NCBI GenBank assembly: GCA_963281255.1
Contig: OY725494.1
Location: 3,361,934-3,425,933 of the forward strand
DNA: 64,000 nt
Origin: Aphrocallistes beatrix
Lineage: Eukaryota > Porifera > Hexactinellida > Sceptrulophora > Aphrocallistidae
Direction of reading: 5' to 3'
Position numbers and translations under genes: made by a program. Each line of letters begins with the position of its first letter. Position 1 is the stretch's first letter. Positions 10,799 to 21,620 of this stretch are shown here, piece by piece. The notes beneath the pieces are model-generated. The model was not told the origin of the DNA. It worked only from the letters and a program-made list of their open reading frames with translations, and did not search any database.

Positions 10799-11923
10799 TT
10801 ACGAGCTTTCTGAAGATATCCCCGCTTCTCTGTCCAATCTCGGGAGATCTTTGTTCCTACATTCTGGAGAACAGTATTGGAATACCTGCAATTCTTTCGG
10901 TAGATTCAAGTCCATGAAACGCGGGTTTGGACACATCCTGCAGGTACCTCTTGGGTGGCATACTGTGCACGCCCCTAGAGATTCTGGAAAAAAATTGTTG
11001 CAGGTCTGGCAATGTGTATGATTGGATGGAGGCATTTGCGGCGGCGCTGGGGAGTATCCAGGTTGAGACATCGGAGTTTGATCGTAGAATTGGTTATTAG
11101 CTGGCATATTGTCTACAAAAAATACAATCATTTCCTTTTTTTTCTTATTAAAAAGTTGAGTTGCATTTTTAGTTGGGGTTAGCCAAAGACTGCCAAAGAT
11201 GGTTACAAATCAATAAATGATCTGAAATCCTATGAAAACGCGTAATGTACCCTTAAAACTATAAAAATTCCCGCCAGCCTTAGTCAAACACTGATGTTGA
11301 CGCTTAGGTAATAAATTATACAAGTAGAGCAATACATTCAAGCAGAAATTGTGCAGTTTTCTCTGAAGTAGTATGAACAAAATTAAGCTACATCAAAACC
11401 AGTACCGTAAACTGGGGCGACTTTGGCCCTAAGAGGTGACTTTGTTCCACAATAGCAATTTTAATAAAATATACTCCAACTTAGAAATATTGCGGTTTAA
11501 ATACCTTTGGATATATTGAGAGTTTCATTCAACATATTAGCAGTGTGATTACATTGATTCATTAGTTTGAGTACATTTTATTAAATTTGCTATTGTGGGA
11601 CAAAGTCACCTCTTAGGGCCAAAGTCGCCCCAGTTTACGGTAGTTATAGTGTGATATAAGATAAAAAGGTAACCTGGTGGCTGTTGGTAAAACATTTCCT
11701 GATTTGGTGGCAAATTGGAATCTTGTGGATTCTGATAGGAACCAGACGGTACCATCGGTGGCGGTGCTTGTTGAAAAGAGTTATCGAGTTTTCTGTGCTT
11801 GACAGGAACATGTTGACAACTGCTACATTTTCCATGAGCTTCTGTTTTCGCAAATGAAGGACACCCACAACCAGGAGTATCACATTGTCCTCGTGCTACT
11901 CCATGTGTGTCAATATTAGTCAT
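10799..11923 (-). CDS. Cys/His-rich zinc-binding protein A (unknown function)
   Basis: Two exons (11674-11923 and 10799-11112) join in phase to give 187 residues. Exon 1 has one copy of a Cys/His module: VARGQC, CGC-x2-F, then CSSCQHVPVKH. I summarise it as RGxC-x(4-5)-CxC-x2-F/Y-x(9-11)-C-x2-C-x-H-x-P-x-K-H, which looks like a zinc ribbon. A Pro/Gln-rich linker follows. Exon 2 carries further C-x2-C pairs (CQTC, CTVC, CRMC, and C-x3-C in YCSPEC). The next upstream gene starts with the same MTN-x-D-x2-x-VARG sequence and has two modules, so the pair look like tandem paralogues. I do not recognise the family and assign no function. The intron carries a well-preserved MITE (11405-11640). Confidence 0.72.
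11405..11640. mobile_element. MITE with long near-perfect inverted repeats
   Basis: This 236-bp element is flanked by TA (11403-11404 and 11641-11642). Its two arms of about 72 bp match with only a few differences. They start CCGTAAACTGGGGCGACTTT and run through GGCCCTAAGAGGTGACTTTG. The centre is AT-rich and non-coding. It lies in the intron of the Cys/His-rich gene A and is probably recent. Confidence 0.85.
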
Positions 11924-12411
11924 TTTTGCTATGTACTAATTTGCTGAAATTTTATTTATACTGAAGCATAAAACATCATTCACTTACAATAATTACGGAA
12001 TTCTGATTCTACAAACACAGAGCCCTTGCTACCCTGGCGAGACTGGTGAACACTTTATGTCTGTATCAGACCAGCAGGTGTCTAAATTACCCAGTTAGCC
12101 TAATTAGCCTGGAAACGGTACATGTAAAATTCAATAAAATAAAGGATGACAACAACGTAATATTTTATAATATTTCTCATCCGTGTGTTGATTTCAATAA
12201 AACTGTTTTCCAATGATAATCATATTCCACAGTTATTTATTTGATTTCCGATACGTAACGAAGACTTAATAGTAAACTCATCATTTTCGGTAGCTAAAAT
12301 AACTATAATTGCCATATTAAAATAATATAAAAGTATTAGTGTATACAATAAGAATGAAACATTCTATTATTAACAGCCAAATAGGTTGTACATACTTGTA
12401 TACTGCTGTAT
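11924..12411. other. Intergenic between the two Cys/His-rich genes
   Basis: AT-rich 490-bp spacer holding the upstream region of gene A and the 3' flank of gene B. No coding exon or repeat recognised. Confidence 0.4.
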
Positions 12412-13131
12412 TCAGACAGGCTTGGGAACGATGTTGATCTCAATGGTAATTTTAACAGGCTGGTTGGATGGGACTATTAAGGAGTTGTCAGCTGAGACGG
12501 ATACGGCGTTCGGAGGATCAGATCTGAATGACGTCATCACTTGATGGGAAGGACTCGTGATGTTGGCCTGTAGAGGGCTGAGGGGCATCATGTTCACTTT
12601 AGCAGATACTATAGATTCCGAGACCTGTTGATGGCTACCAGAGGCGCCAAAACTAAGTCGATGATGTGGTGAGTCCTGAGAAGAGAGACTGATATGTTTG
12701 ACAGGAGAGTGTCCGCATGTGAAACATTTCAATCCCGTATCAGGCTTCTGGTAGCTCGTGCAATCGCATGCGGCCTCTTCACACCTGCCCCTGCCAATGC
12801 CTCTAACATCCGTATTATTTTCTCCTTGGTATGACACAGTCAGCTTATTAGCTTGCGAGTAAGAGGACGCGGGAGGACTGGTGGCATTGGGGTCAAAAGG
12901 TGTGAAATTCGGAAGATGGGTAGCATTGGATAGGAATTCATACGAGTCGTGTTGTGAAAAATCTACACTTGTGTCCGCTTGCCTGGTGTTGGTGGTGGAA
13001 TCAATGGTTTTGTGCTTGATCGGTGTATGCTTGCAAGCGGCACATTTTGCTCCCTCGCCTGAGAGGAACTGTGAACAGCCACACTGAGTACAAGCTCCAC
13101 GAGCTACATTATTAACGTCCACGTTAGTCAT
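12412..13131 (-). CDS. Cys/His-rich zinc-binding protein B, two modules (unknown function)
   Basis: This single exon encodes 239 residues. Module 1 (about residues 8-42) reads VARGACTQCGCSQF ... CAACKHTPIKH. Module 2 (about 108-146) reads GIGRGRCEEAACDCTSY ... CFTCGHSPVKH. Each has four to five Cys and one or two His in the spacing of protein A, so each could bind one zinc. The linker and the 90-residue tail are Ser/Pro/Gln-rich and probably disordered. The ATG at 13131 aligns with that of protein A (MTNVDVNNVARG and MTNIDTHGVARG), which supports both starts. The tail ends in the hydrophobic run VKITIEINIVPKPV. Function unknown. Confidence 0.72.
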   Translation of the reverse strand: MTNVDVNNVARGACTQCGCSQFLSGEGAKCAACKHTPIKHKTIDSTTNTRQADTSVDFSQHDSYEFLSNATHLPNFTPFDPNATSPPASSYSQANKLTVSYQGENNTDVRGIGRGRCEEAACDCTSYQKPDTGLKCFTCGHSPVKHISLSSQDSPHHRLSFGASGSHQQVSESIVSAKVNMMPLSPLQANITSPSHQVMTSFRSDPPNAVSVSADNSLIVPSNQPVKITIEINIVPKPV

Positions 13132-13387
13132 AGATTACTAGTCATTAATAATAAAATATTAATCAACCATGAAAACGTACTTACACAATAAAGCAACAAA
13201 ACCATTTAGAAAGTGAGAAAATAATATAGAAATTGTAATTACAAGGCTGGGCACAAATTAAGAAAATGTCGGTCGACAGAACGATAGTGCAGCTCCACTC
13301 AAACACCAACAAGTGAACACATCGTGGAAACCCATATTGCTGTTGAGATCTAACTTCGAATGTAAAAAAATAATATAGTCACTGGTT

Positions 13388-13622
13388 TAGCCGTGTTTTG
13401 CAAAAATCCGATTTTATATAGCGAAATATCCCATATTAGATGTTGAGTTGGGATCCTCGTTATGTCTTGAAAGGTGCTAAAATATGAATATTAAAACCGG
13501 AAGTGATGGAATTTCGCGAAAAAATATTGACAGCGAACATCTACATAAAGCGATCCTACATGCGAATTTGGTAGAAATCGGCCTGCTAGATTTGGTAGGG
13601 AGCAATTTATTTTACACGGCTA
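13388..13622. repeat. Possible MITE with TAGCCGTGT ends
   Basis: TAGCCGTGTTTTGCAAAA on the left is mirrored by TTTTACACGGCTA on the right, about 235 bp apart, with no coding capacity between. The matched ends are short (about 9-13 bp) and no target duplication is certain. The remainder of 13132-13794 shows no gene. Confidence 0.35.
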
Positions 13623-13794
13623 TATATAGATAGTCGGTTCATTATATGAATAAACAATAACAATGTAGCTACTATGTTTACACGTGTAACTAATTAATAA
13701 ACAAAATTAAAGTATTCGAATCGATTCAAAATGAATATAATTAGTTACCTATAAAGTGGAGTTTACGCCGTGGCGTGGATTTAATAGAGATGGA

Positions 13795-15674
13795 CTATTT
13801 GTCTTCGAACAACTTCATCTTGCGCACAACTTCTTCAAAGTCCTCGTCTGTGTACCTCCCAGACAGTACTTGTCTGGCCGCCCCGATGCGGTCTTTAAGG
13901 TTCATCGCGATTATTCCCGAGATCACCCCCTCTCTCAAGTAGAATACGAGGCCCTTCCCGTAGTGGTCTCTCTCGGAGATGCCAGCCTTCGCATGTCCGT
14001 TTGTGCGCCAGAAGCTGACAGTCGGGAGGCGCGAGTCACAGAGACCGATGGCTTCATACGCCACATCCGGTCCCATGTCACTCCAGAACATGGACTGGTG
14101 CGAGTACGCGACCCTGGCTCCAGGACGGGACATGTTCTCCCCCGCTATCCCGCCCGACACCATGGCGTGGTCGTGATGCTCCACGCGCCTCCTGCCTAGG
14201 AGGGGGTCGAAGAAACTGGACACATCTCCTGCAGCCCAGATGTCACTTCGCACCTGCATCTCCTGGTTCACCTAGCAACAGGACAGTGTCACGAGGAGGC
14301 AATAGGAATGTTCTGCATTTCTCTGCCTCTCTCCTAACAGTACTCACTCATGATATTCAACTTAGATCTCAATCGCTTGTTGATGACACAACTGGAATTA
14401 TAGTTTCGCAAAATCGTTTATAAAATCTGGACAATTCAATCCCTATTCCGCGTAATAATGTCTCTGGAGAGAGTTAGGTGATATGTTACCTTGAATCCGC
14501 CTGATACCGTATCCACTTCGAATCCCCCTGACTCAGACAGCTGTGTGTTGGGCTCCAGTCCAACTGCCACCACGATCCTGTCCACAACCAGCTCCTCCCC
14601 CTCAGACGTGACTGCGTGCACCCTGCCTCCGAATCTGTACACGGAGTCTATGAACCTTCCAGGAAATAGCTCCACCCCCTCCTTCCTCACCTTCTCAGTC
14701 GCCCAGCGGGACAGATCCTTCGGGAACACAAGTCCCATGTTCCCCGCCTCTGGGAACACCTGTAACACTCTTCCACACAGGCCCCGGGCTCTCTTTTGCG
14801 CCAGAACTACTGCTAGCTCCGAGCCCAGGAACCCCCCTCCCACCAGCAACACGTCCCGCCCCCTCGCCTCCTCCACCAGCGAGAGGAAGTCCCTGGCACT
14901 GCGGTACGTGCTCACATAAGGGCGGATGACGTCATTGGAGAAGAGGGAGAGGTTGCGCGGCTTGCCGCCTGTAGCGAGCAGACATTTGTCAAAGAATACC
15001 TCCCAGCCATTCTCCAGCGTGACCACTTTCCTCTGAGAGTCGATGGCCCTGACCTTGCGCCCCGTGGCTATGGACACGAGCTGCGTGGGAGGGTCGAGTG
15101 TGAGGGAGGAGGGCGGGGAGAAGGAGGAGACAGGGCGGTACAGGATGGAGTACTGGTCTGCTCCGAACGCGTACTTGAGGGAGTGTATCAAGCTGGGGTC
15201 ATCAGACACCCATAGGTACTTGGACAGGGGCGGACGTCTGTACGGAGGGTAGTCCTCCTCCGTGATGATTAGGATCTTCGCCGTCGAATCGTTCTTGAGT
15301 ATCTCTTCCAGGCAGGCGTGAGAGGCAGTGCCTCCTCCCACCAGCACGTACTGGGCGTAGCCCGGAAGTTCTGGGAGAGCCCAGGTCTGAGGGTCGTAGG
15401 GTGCGGGGTCTGAACTGGATTGCGAGGTGGTAGAGGGGTGGGCGGGGGCCGGAGAGAGAGGAGAGGAAGGATTGGTGACAGTTTCTGAGTTTGCAGGCCT
15501 CTTTGATCTGAAATACACCATAACAGCTGCAACCAGCGCAGCTCCAATCCCCCCGACCAGCCAGATGTTGGCGGGAGGCTTGGAAGGGGTGGAGCTGAGG
15601 GGGCGAGAGGGGGAGCGGAACCGCACAAGAGGTGTGTTCTTACATCTCAGCAGCCGATGCATTCTAATATACAA
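13795..15674 (-). CDS. AIFM1: Apoptosis-inducing factor 1, mitochondrial
   Basis: Two exons (14490-15674 and 13795-14271) join in phase 0 to give 553 residues (human 613). AIF is an inner-membrane-anchored FAD/NADH oxidoreductase needed for CHCHD4-dependent respiratory-chain assembly and released in cell death. The order is as in the family: basic leader (MHRLLRCKNTPLVRFR), membrane anchor (IWLVGGIGAALVAAVMVYF), Ser/Pro-rich linker, FAD motif YVLVGGGTAS near residue 110, NAD motif DVLLVGGGFLGSEL, second FAD motif IWAAGD, the signature GRRRVEHHDHAMVSG, and the C-terminal AIF domain (HQSMFWSDMGPDVAYEAIGL, YGKGLVFYLREGV). The insertion of human AIF between those last two blocks is much shorter here. 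The gene is more GC-rich than its surroundings. Confidence 0.95.
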
Positions 15675-15874
15675 ATAATGGCGGTTCTATATAATGATTC
15701 TGAATGCCTACACTCCCATCGTACCACGAATTCCAGTATTCGATATTCACTTGGATAGACAAGTCTCCTAATCCTGATGAAATATCAGTTCGCTTAATTA
15801 GATCGCAAATGAATGAAGTCAATAATTAATCAATTACAGGACAAATTGAATAGGATAAGATGCGCCATGATTAA

Positions 15875-16945
15875 CTAGTTCGAATCGCTCCCACTCTCAG
15901 AGAGGTGGATGTTGTTCTTGAACTGGAGTTGCGGGTGGTCGTGGAGTGGGGCGAGGTCTGTCTTGTGTGTGGGTGTGTCCTCTGAGGTGTCAGAGCAGTC
16001 AGTGGAAGAACTGTAGTCCGAGGAGCTCGAGTCGGAATCTGAGTCACTGACATCCCGTTTCTCCTTGTCAACACCTGCGTCAGTGGAAGAGTTGGGGACA
16101 GATGCCAAGTTGGGACCAGCTACGAATCCGGACAGTCCGTGTTTGACACTGTTGGTGGCCGCAGGGACAGAGCTGTGTGGGGCAGAGTCTCCTTGGAGAG
16201 GAACGAGAGTCGGTTTGGCGGAGGAAGAAGACTTCTTAGCCTTTGCTTTCCCCTTCGCTTTAGCAGGCTGTGTGCAGTCTGGAGCCACTGCGTAGGTGGA
16301 GGCAGGAGGCGGCCAGTTGCCAGTTCTCTTCTGCTTGAGTGTGGGAGTACACTCCAACCGCTCCAAGGTTATCTCTCCAGAGGTATGGTTCCAAATAAGC
16401 ACGTAGTCCTTCTGACAAGGTCTCTTGGGACCTAGAAACCTTAGAATTAAACTCTTTTTCAGTACGCAAATGCTTACAATGCAATCTCCCGCCTAAATGC
16501 GACTCAGACAGAAGGATTCATTTTCGAAATAATTCCAAATTTATACAAACAAGCACCCTTCACTTGTTAGCGCTGCTCTTGTGTGCATTCTTACTTCACT
16601 AAATGCAACATTGTCTGTTAAATGTGAGTGCCGTTTTCTATTCTAAATAGACACACAATTGAGTTTACCTCTGAAGAGTGTGGACTCGATTGTCTCCGCC
16701 CCTGTCTCTTGCATCCCAGTGGCGGGCTCCCGGGGCACCGTGATGGAGAGGCTGTTCTCCTCGTGGTTCACTGAGAGCTTGGCTGCTTTAGTGTCATTGA
16801 GAGAAATCGGCTTAAAGTCGAAAGAAATGGACTGATAGGAATGATCGTGTTTCCGTCTCGGTTTGTCCACTAGACTTTTGCCAAATTTGACATTGTAGAC
16901 TCTACCAGGAGTGATAAAAGGAGGCATGCTATCTTGACTAGCCAT
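15875..16945 (-). CDS. EAF1: ELL-associated factor (EAF1/EAF2)
   Basis: Two exons (16669-16945 and 15875-16431) join in phase 1 to give 277 residues (human EAF1 268, EAF2 260). EAF binds and stimulates the ELL elongation factor in super elongation complexes. The N-terminal domain has SISFDFKPISL (family YDFKPASI), a Leu/Ile-rich strand pair ending TLFRGPKRPCQKDYVLIWN (family VFKGNKRPYQKDCVLIIN) and SGEITLERL. A Lys/Ala-rich linker and a long Asp/Ser run (DSDSDSSSSDYSSSTD) lead to the C-terminus LSESGSDSN, nearly identical to vertebrate LSESGSDSDD. One gene here stands for both vertebrate paralogues, so EAF1 is used loosely. Confidence 0.93.
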
Positions 16946-17429
16946 ACCTACCTAACCACTCGTGCGAACCTGTATAAGCTCTAGTCACAGATATCCTTTG
17001 CATGGCAGCAGAGGAATCTAGGAACGCGTACACTGGCGTGTACTTTTAGGAATTTCCATTGTTACAAAATAAGTGACAATGGAAACATTTAAAATTTCAA
17101 CATTTTTTGTCTGTCTCATTCATAAAGTTTAAAGTCTGTAACCAGAAACCAGTCTTAAATCTCTTAATTAAGATTTCCATAAGACCAACCTGAAGAGCAG
17201 TTGGGTGCATAGAATTGATTCTGCTAATTACCTAGCCGACACTTCTGAGAAACTCAACAGATGCTATCGTACCATACTGTCTTAAATTCAAAAATCTTAC
17301 ATATTTTTACGCAAATCAGTCACTAAACCTAATTATAAACTAACAATATTATTTATTCAATAATTTCTCCATCATTCAGAGTAAACGCTGAAATCTAGTT
17401 CATACCTAATCCTAAACTGCTAGACGAGT
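16946..17429. other. Intergenic between EAF and RPL34
   Basis: AT-rich spacer of about 480 bp: EAF upstream region and RPL34 3' flank. No gene or repeat seen. Confidence 0.4.
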
Positions 17430-17780
17430 CTATTTCTTGATGCGAGCCTTGCACAGCTTCTGCACCACCTTCTGTTCCTCCACCAAGAACGCCTGGATTA
17501 TTCTATTCCGGAGAGATTTGTGGTCCAAGCAGCCCCCGTAGGCGCGGTTCACCTTTTTCTGACAGCGAGACATGCGCTTGAGTTGGTAGGGCCGCACGGC
17601 GGGAATCCCGTGCAGCCGGACCTTCTGCTTCCCACTCTTAGCGTCTTTAGAGGCGGGGCGCTTGCCCAGTTTCTTCCTGTGTAGGTACACCAGCCGACCT
17701 CCGGGCGTCTTTGAGATCCTCATTTTGTTGGACCTCGTGTTGTACGGCTGCCGCCGCCGATACCTGAGACGCTGCACCAT
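17430..17780 (-). CDS. RPL34: Large-subunit ribosomal protein eL34
   Basis: This coding exon gives 116 residues, close to the usual 117. It shows the eL34 pattern MVQRLRYRRRQPYNTRSNKM, then TPGGRLVYLHRKKLGK, GIPAVRPYQLKRMS and YGGCLDHKSLRNRIIQAF. It is a core protein of the 60S subunit. The start is the ATG at 17780-17778. The upstream frame (MGIVALE) reads through an acceptor-like CTTTAG just before the ATG. This suggests a 5'UTR intron ending there, the common arrangement in animal ribosomal protein genes. Confidence 0.96.
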   Translation of the reverse strand: MVQRLRYRRRQPYNTRSNKMRISKTPGGRLVYLHRKKLGKRPASKDAKSGKQKVRLHGIPAVRPYQLKRMSRCQKKVNRAYGGCLDHKSLRNRIIQAFLVEEQKVVQKLCKARIKK

Positions 17781-18178
17781 TTCTAAAGCTACGATTCCCA
17801 AGCGTAAATGCAGTCATTATTCAGAAAATACACATGAGAATAGTAATTAATAGAATGAAGTCCGAATTGCGCATTGCCCAATATCGGCTATCCTACCAAG
17901 TGTTCAATAAGTTCGAGTAAAAGGATATCAAATTAAGTATAACTGATGAACTACCCCTTTTGAGATATTTTCTGGATTTGAAACAGTCCTTGTTTCTTGA
18001 ATTATACGCCACAAATTTTGCGTCTTCCGACATAAGGACACATTTCAAGTCATTTCCTATGGAAAATTTGAATTTCATGCTACTTCACAAATTTCACATA
18101 TCAAGCTGATTTCATCACTCTATTATGAAGTCATCATCACGCAACAAAAATGATTTTTCGAGTGATATCGATTATAAC

Positions 18179-18694
18179 CAGGGTTGGGTTTTGTCCGTCC
18201 AAAACAGGTTTTGGACAGGGCAGTGGACAAAACCTGGTTTTAACCGGTTAAAACCGGACAAAACTGGACAAAACCTAATTGAAACTGTAAATCATTGCAG
18301 TGGGTACGAAACAGTTTAGGGTAGAAAGAGAGCGAGGACAATGAATGGATTTTCTTGCTAACTCCTGTTTATTACCATAACTATATTTTGTATTCGATTT
18401 ATCATGGAAGACACGAACAACACTTGGACCAAACCTGGACAAAACTTGGACATAACCTGTGAGTTTGAAAATATAGTCTGAATCGTTTTGCTTTATCATT
18501 ACAAGTTATAATGATAGGTTTTGTCCAAATTTAGTCCAAGTTTTGTTCAAGTTTTGTCCAGTTTTGTCCAGGTTTTGTCCAGTTTTGTCCAGGTTTTGTC
18601 CAGTTTTGTCCACCTAAGAGGTTTTGGACAGGACGGTTTTAACCTGGTTAAAACCACTAGGTTTTGTCCAAGTGGACAAAACCTGCCAACCCTG
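18179..18694. mobile_element. hAT-type non-autonomous element with perfect 8-bp target duplication
   Basis: The ends are CAGGGTTGGGTTTTGTCC and, inverted, CAGGGTTGGCAGGTTTTGTCC. The 8 bases outside each end are identical (ATTATAAC at 18171-18178 and 18695-18702). A CAGGG start and 8-bp duplication are hAT hallmarks. The 516-bp interior is non-coding and built of GTTTTGTCCA-like short repeats in both orientations, so the whole can fold into a long hairpin. Confidence 0.88.
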
Positions 18695-18834
18695 ATTATA
18701 ACAGATTAAGACAGACGTATTTAGAGATGTTGTCTATCTTATAATTAATCATTGTGAGCCTAGGTGCCCCAAAGACGCCTCTGGCGGACACAAAGTTTCC
18801 ACCAGCCGCGGAGCGCAAGGAAGGGAATAATGTT

Positions 18835-18912
18835 AATTTCCCGTCATAAAAAATACGATCATAATGTTAATTTCCCGTCATAAAAATTACGATCATAATG
18901 CTAATTTCTCGT
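18835..18912. repeat. 34-bp tandem repeat
   Basis: About 2.3 copies of the unit AATGTTAATTTCCCGTCATA followed by AAAATTACGATCAT. Short, non-coding. The rest of 17781-18170 and 18703-19210 shows no gene. Confidence 0.7.
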
Positions 18913-19210
18913 TTATTTTAAGCACGTACGACTGAATGTCTAAATATTTCCAGATTACGTATACCCGTGAGTGTTGCTCTAAAAATATTTCATTCCGAGC
19001 AAATCAATAGACTAATTAATCCATCTAAAATCTTTAGAAATATAATAAGAATTAGTTCAATCAGATGTATCTTTCTTTCGATAAGAAGGTTTATATTCCC
19101 TTAGTTTGACCAACAGCCTCCTACTCATGAGCAAACAACAAAAATGACTGAAATGCTTTGATACCTACCACGCTACGATTAGACTAGAATATTGTATATT
19201 TGAGAGGGAT

Positions 19211-19586
19211 GGCGGAACTTTCGTCGCCCGGGCATTTCATCGCGGACATTTCGTCCTCTGAACATTAGTTACCGGACAACGGGTAGCGGAACTTTTGCCC
19301 CTGGAATTTTCATCACGATACCCCTTTCGCACTTATTTATTTCTCAATCAAAAGCCCTCAACCATACTTTCAAACATACTCCACTCAAAAAGCCTCAACT
19401 TCCGTTCTTTACACATTAGTACCCGTTTATTTTAGTCACTTGCACAGATTAATTGTTATTTCGTACCTGATAGCGTTAAAAATAGATTGAAATATACGTA
19501 ATTTTGAATATCAATGCCATATATTCCACTAAACAACCAAACCCAAGAAATTCCGCGACAAAGTTCCGGGCGACGAAAGTTCCGTT
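19211..19586. mobile_element. MITE family with GGAACTTTCGTCGCCCGG ends
   Basis: The left end GGCGGAACTTTCGTCGCCCG is mirrored at the right by CGGGCGACGAAAGTTCCG, with further inverted similarity inward (GCGGACATTTCG and CGCGACAAAGTT). A diverged relative with GGAAAATTTGTCGCCGG ends lies at 58977-59397. Non-coding. Superfamily not determined. Confidence 0.6.
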
Positions 19587-19865
19587 TCCCATTTGGGAGA
19601 CAATTGTTAAAGTAAAACATATAATAAACAAACTAAAGGAGAATTGGAAATATAGTGTAAGCTTAGCTTAGAAAGGAGAGAGCATCTATACTCAGTCTAA
19701 AAACAAAAGTATAAAAGGATAGAAAGAAAAGTAAAATATAAGCGAAATTATGGTCGCAGTCTCTCGAAGGACATTTGAAGTTTTATTTAGTCAATATAAT
19801 TTCGCTCGTTTCGAGAATTTGGGTCTTTAGAGGAACAGTTTAGTGGCAGGGATTGAGAGGGAAGA

Positions 19866-21321
19866 TTAACAGTAGTAGGGAGGATATTCCTTGTAAGATA
19901 TGCAGGTTCTCTTCTTTATCGCTGGTTTGAGGGGATTCGTTGAGTCAACATAGTCTTTATGTATTTTCTGTCTGGAAGGGGTGATGTAGGAGCTCGAATG
20001 CATGCTGGTCGATCTCTGTGCAGAGTGGGAGTCCACTAGAGTGGTGACAGTAGACCTCCCACAATTCACGTACTTGTCCTTATCTGAGAGACTATCCATT
20101 GCCTTGGAAAGATCTTCCATAAGAGATTTGTTTTTGAGGCTATCACGGGATACGGAAGTCTCAATCAACTCCTGACTCGACTTAATGACGGCACAGGCCT
20201 CTTCCAGGCTTCCCTGCTTCGCCATCTCAGCTGCCTTAGTCAGCGACTGGACCGTCTTAATTCTATTTCTCTGTTCGTCCACCACTAAGCAAGGAGTCTG
20301 TTCACCCGGGTCCGATCTTCGAGGGATACTGACTGGAACTTCAATATTCTCTACTTTCTTACTAATAACATTTAATCCGTTCAGCGTTATCTCCGCATAA
20401 GTGTAATAGTTGCTAGTGGCACTGCATTTCTCTATGTCAGGAAGGGCCAACTCGATGAGGACATGGTGCTCTTCATTTAGTTGTAGATCGAGGGTTGAAA
20501 TGTTGCCTTTCTTGTTTCCATCAGACAGAACGGGTTTAGTTTTGCAATATATTTCCTTAACAACTGCCCCGTCGCATGTCTCAATGCGAATTGAGATATT
20601 CTGAGCTAGTGGAAAGCAGTCCCCCAAGACAATTCGTGAATACGTCAGGAATTTGTTCAGCACGTTCGATGAAATAGTACAGTCCATTCCCTGCTTGGCT
20701 GATCTCTCTCAACATTTCGGCGTTCTGGTCACTTCCAAACCCAAATGTGTTGACAGTGAATTGCTTAACATCTCCACAGGCAGATTTCATAGCATTTATG
20801 ATTTGGGCCGTCTTTGTGAGTCCTGCATTAGCCATTCCGTCCGTGAACAACAAGACTGAAGCAACGTCCGCATGCTCTCCACTCCTCTCCTTCATTAAGG
20901 AAATCCCTTTCAGCAGCCCTCCGCTCAGGTTAGTGCACCCACCGCTCACAATTTGATCAATTTTACTGTCTAATTCAACGCAATTCTCTTCTGTTACAGA
21001 TGTGAGACCAGCCAGTTCTTGTACAGCGTCATCGTATATAACAATCCCCAAACGATCGACAACTGCCAGATGTGAAACAACAAAACGCAGCACTCTCTTG
21101 ACTAGAAGCAGTTTCTCACCGTCCATCGACCCACTGCGGTCTATGACTGCAACTAAATCTATCGGGGCTCTTGTGGCTCCGTCCGATGCACGCGGGGCTG
21201 TTAATTTCACAACAATGCAACATCGCTCTGATTCTAAATGGTAGCATTTAAATTCAGGGTATGTGTGCAGCTTGATCGAGTTCTGCAGGCTACTTAGTGT
21301 CTCATCCATTGGCATTGTCAT
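19866..21321 (-). CDS. VWA-domain protein with an apparent frameshift
   Basis: The coding sequence is in two overlapping frames. The first (from the ATG at 21321-21319) encodes about 245 residues with a von Willebrand A domain and a complete MIDAS: DRSGSMDG, the Thr in GGCTNLSGG and TDGMAN. It ends in NCLGGLLS. The second frame (to the stop at 19866) continues with LAQNISIRIETCDGAV, the usual follow-on in this plant/animal VWA family (CxGGLLS-xx-AQN). The break is near 20608-20625, beside a run of five Gs on the coding strand. No GT-AG intron there would keep the conserved residues. The rest is a beta-rich domain, a helical region (TKAAEMAKQGSLEEACAVIK) and a Ser-rich tail. It resembles the cytoplasmic VWA/vWFA_3 proteins of plants and invertebrates. 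Function is unknown. It could be a pseudogene, a sequence error or a true shift. Confidence 0.75.
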
Positions 21322-21361
21322 TCTAAAGTTTAAGAGCAATTTTTAAGCAAATTAATTAACA

Positions 21362-21605
21362 AAAGCGCGCTTCGCGCACTTGGGTAGCGCGACTAGTAAA
21401 ACACTTCGTGGTCGTAGAGTCGCCCTGCAAGAGCCTGGGAATGTAAACAAATTCAGAAACCCTTACGGGTGCTAAATACAATACTTTCTTATACTTTCAT
21501 AATTTATCATATAGCTTCGAAAATAAGATATTCGAAATATATACCCCTAAAAACCCCATATTAGCCGTTGGAAGCCAGTCTCTAGCATATTTTTCAAAAT
21601 TCATC
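21362..21605. repeat. Dispersed repeat family B copy
   Basis: It opens with GCGCGCTTCGCGCACTTG. After about 120 bp it has GATATTCGAAATATATACCC and GTTGGAAGCCAGTCTCTAGC, then ATATTTTTCAAAATTC. This matches the left arm at 5490-5845. Single copy, no coding capacity. Confidence 0.7.
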
Positions 21606-21620
21606 ATGTCACGTCATGTC

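Noticed and set aside
13756-14919. Plus-strand frames opposite AIFM1
   Set aside because: Antisense shadows of a GC-rich conserved coding exon. No family resemblance.
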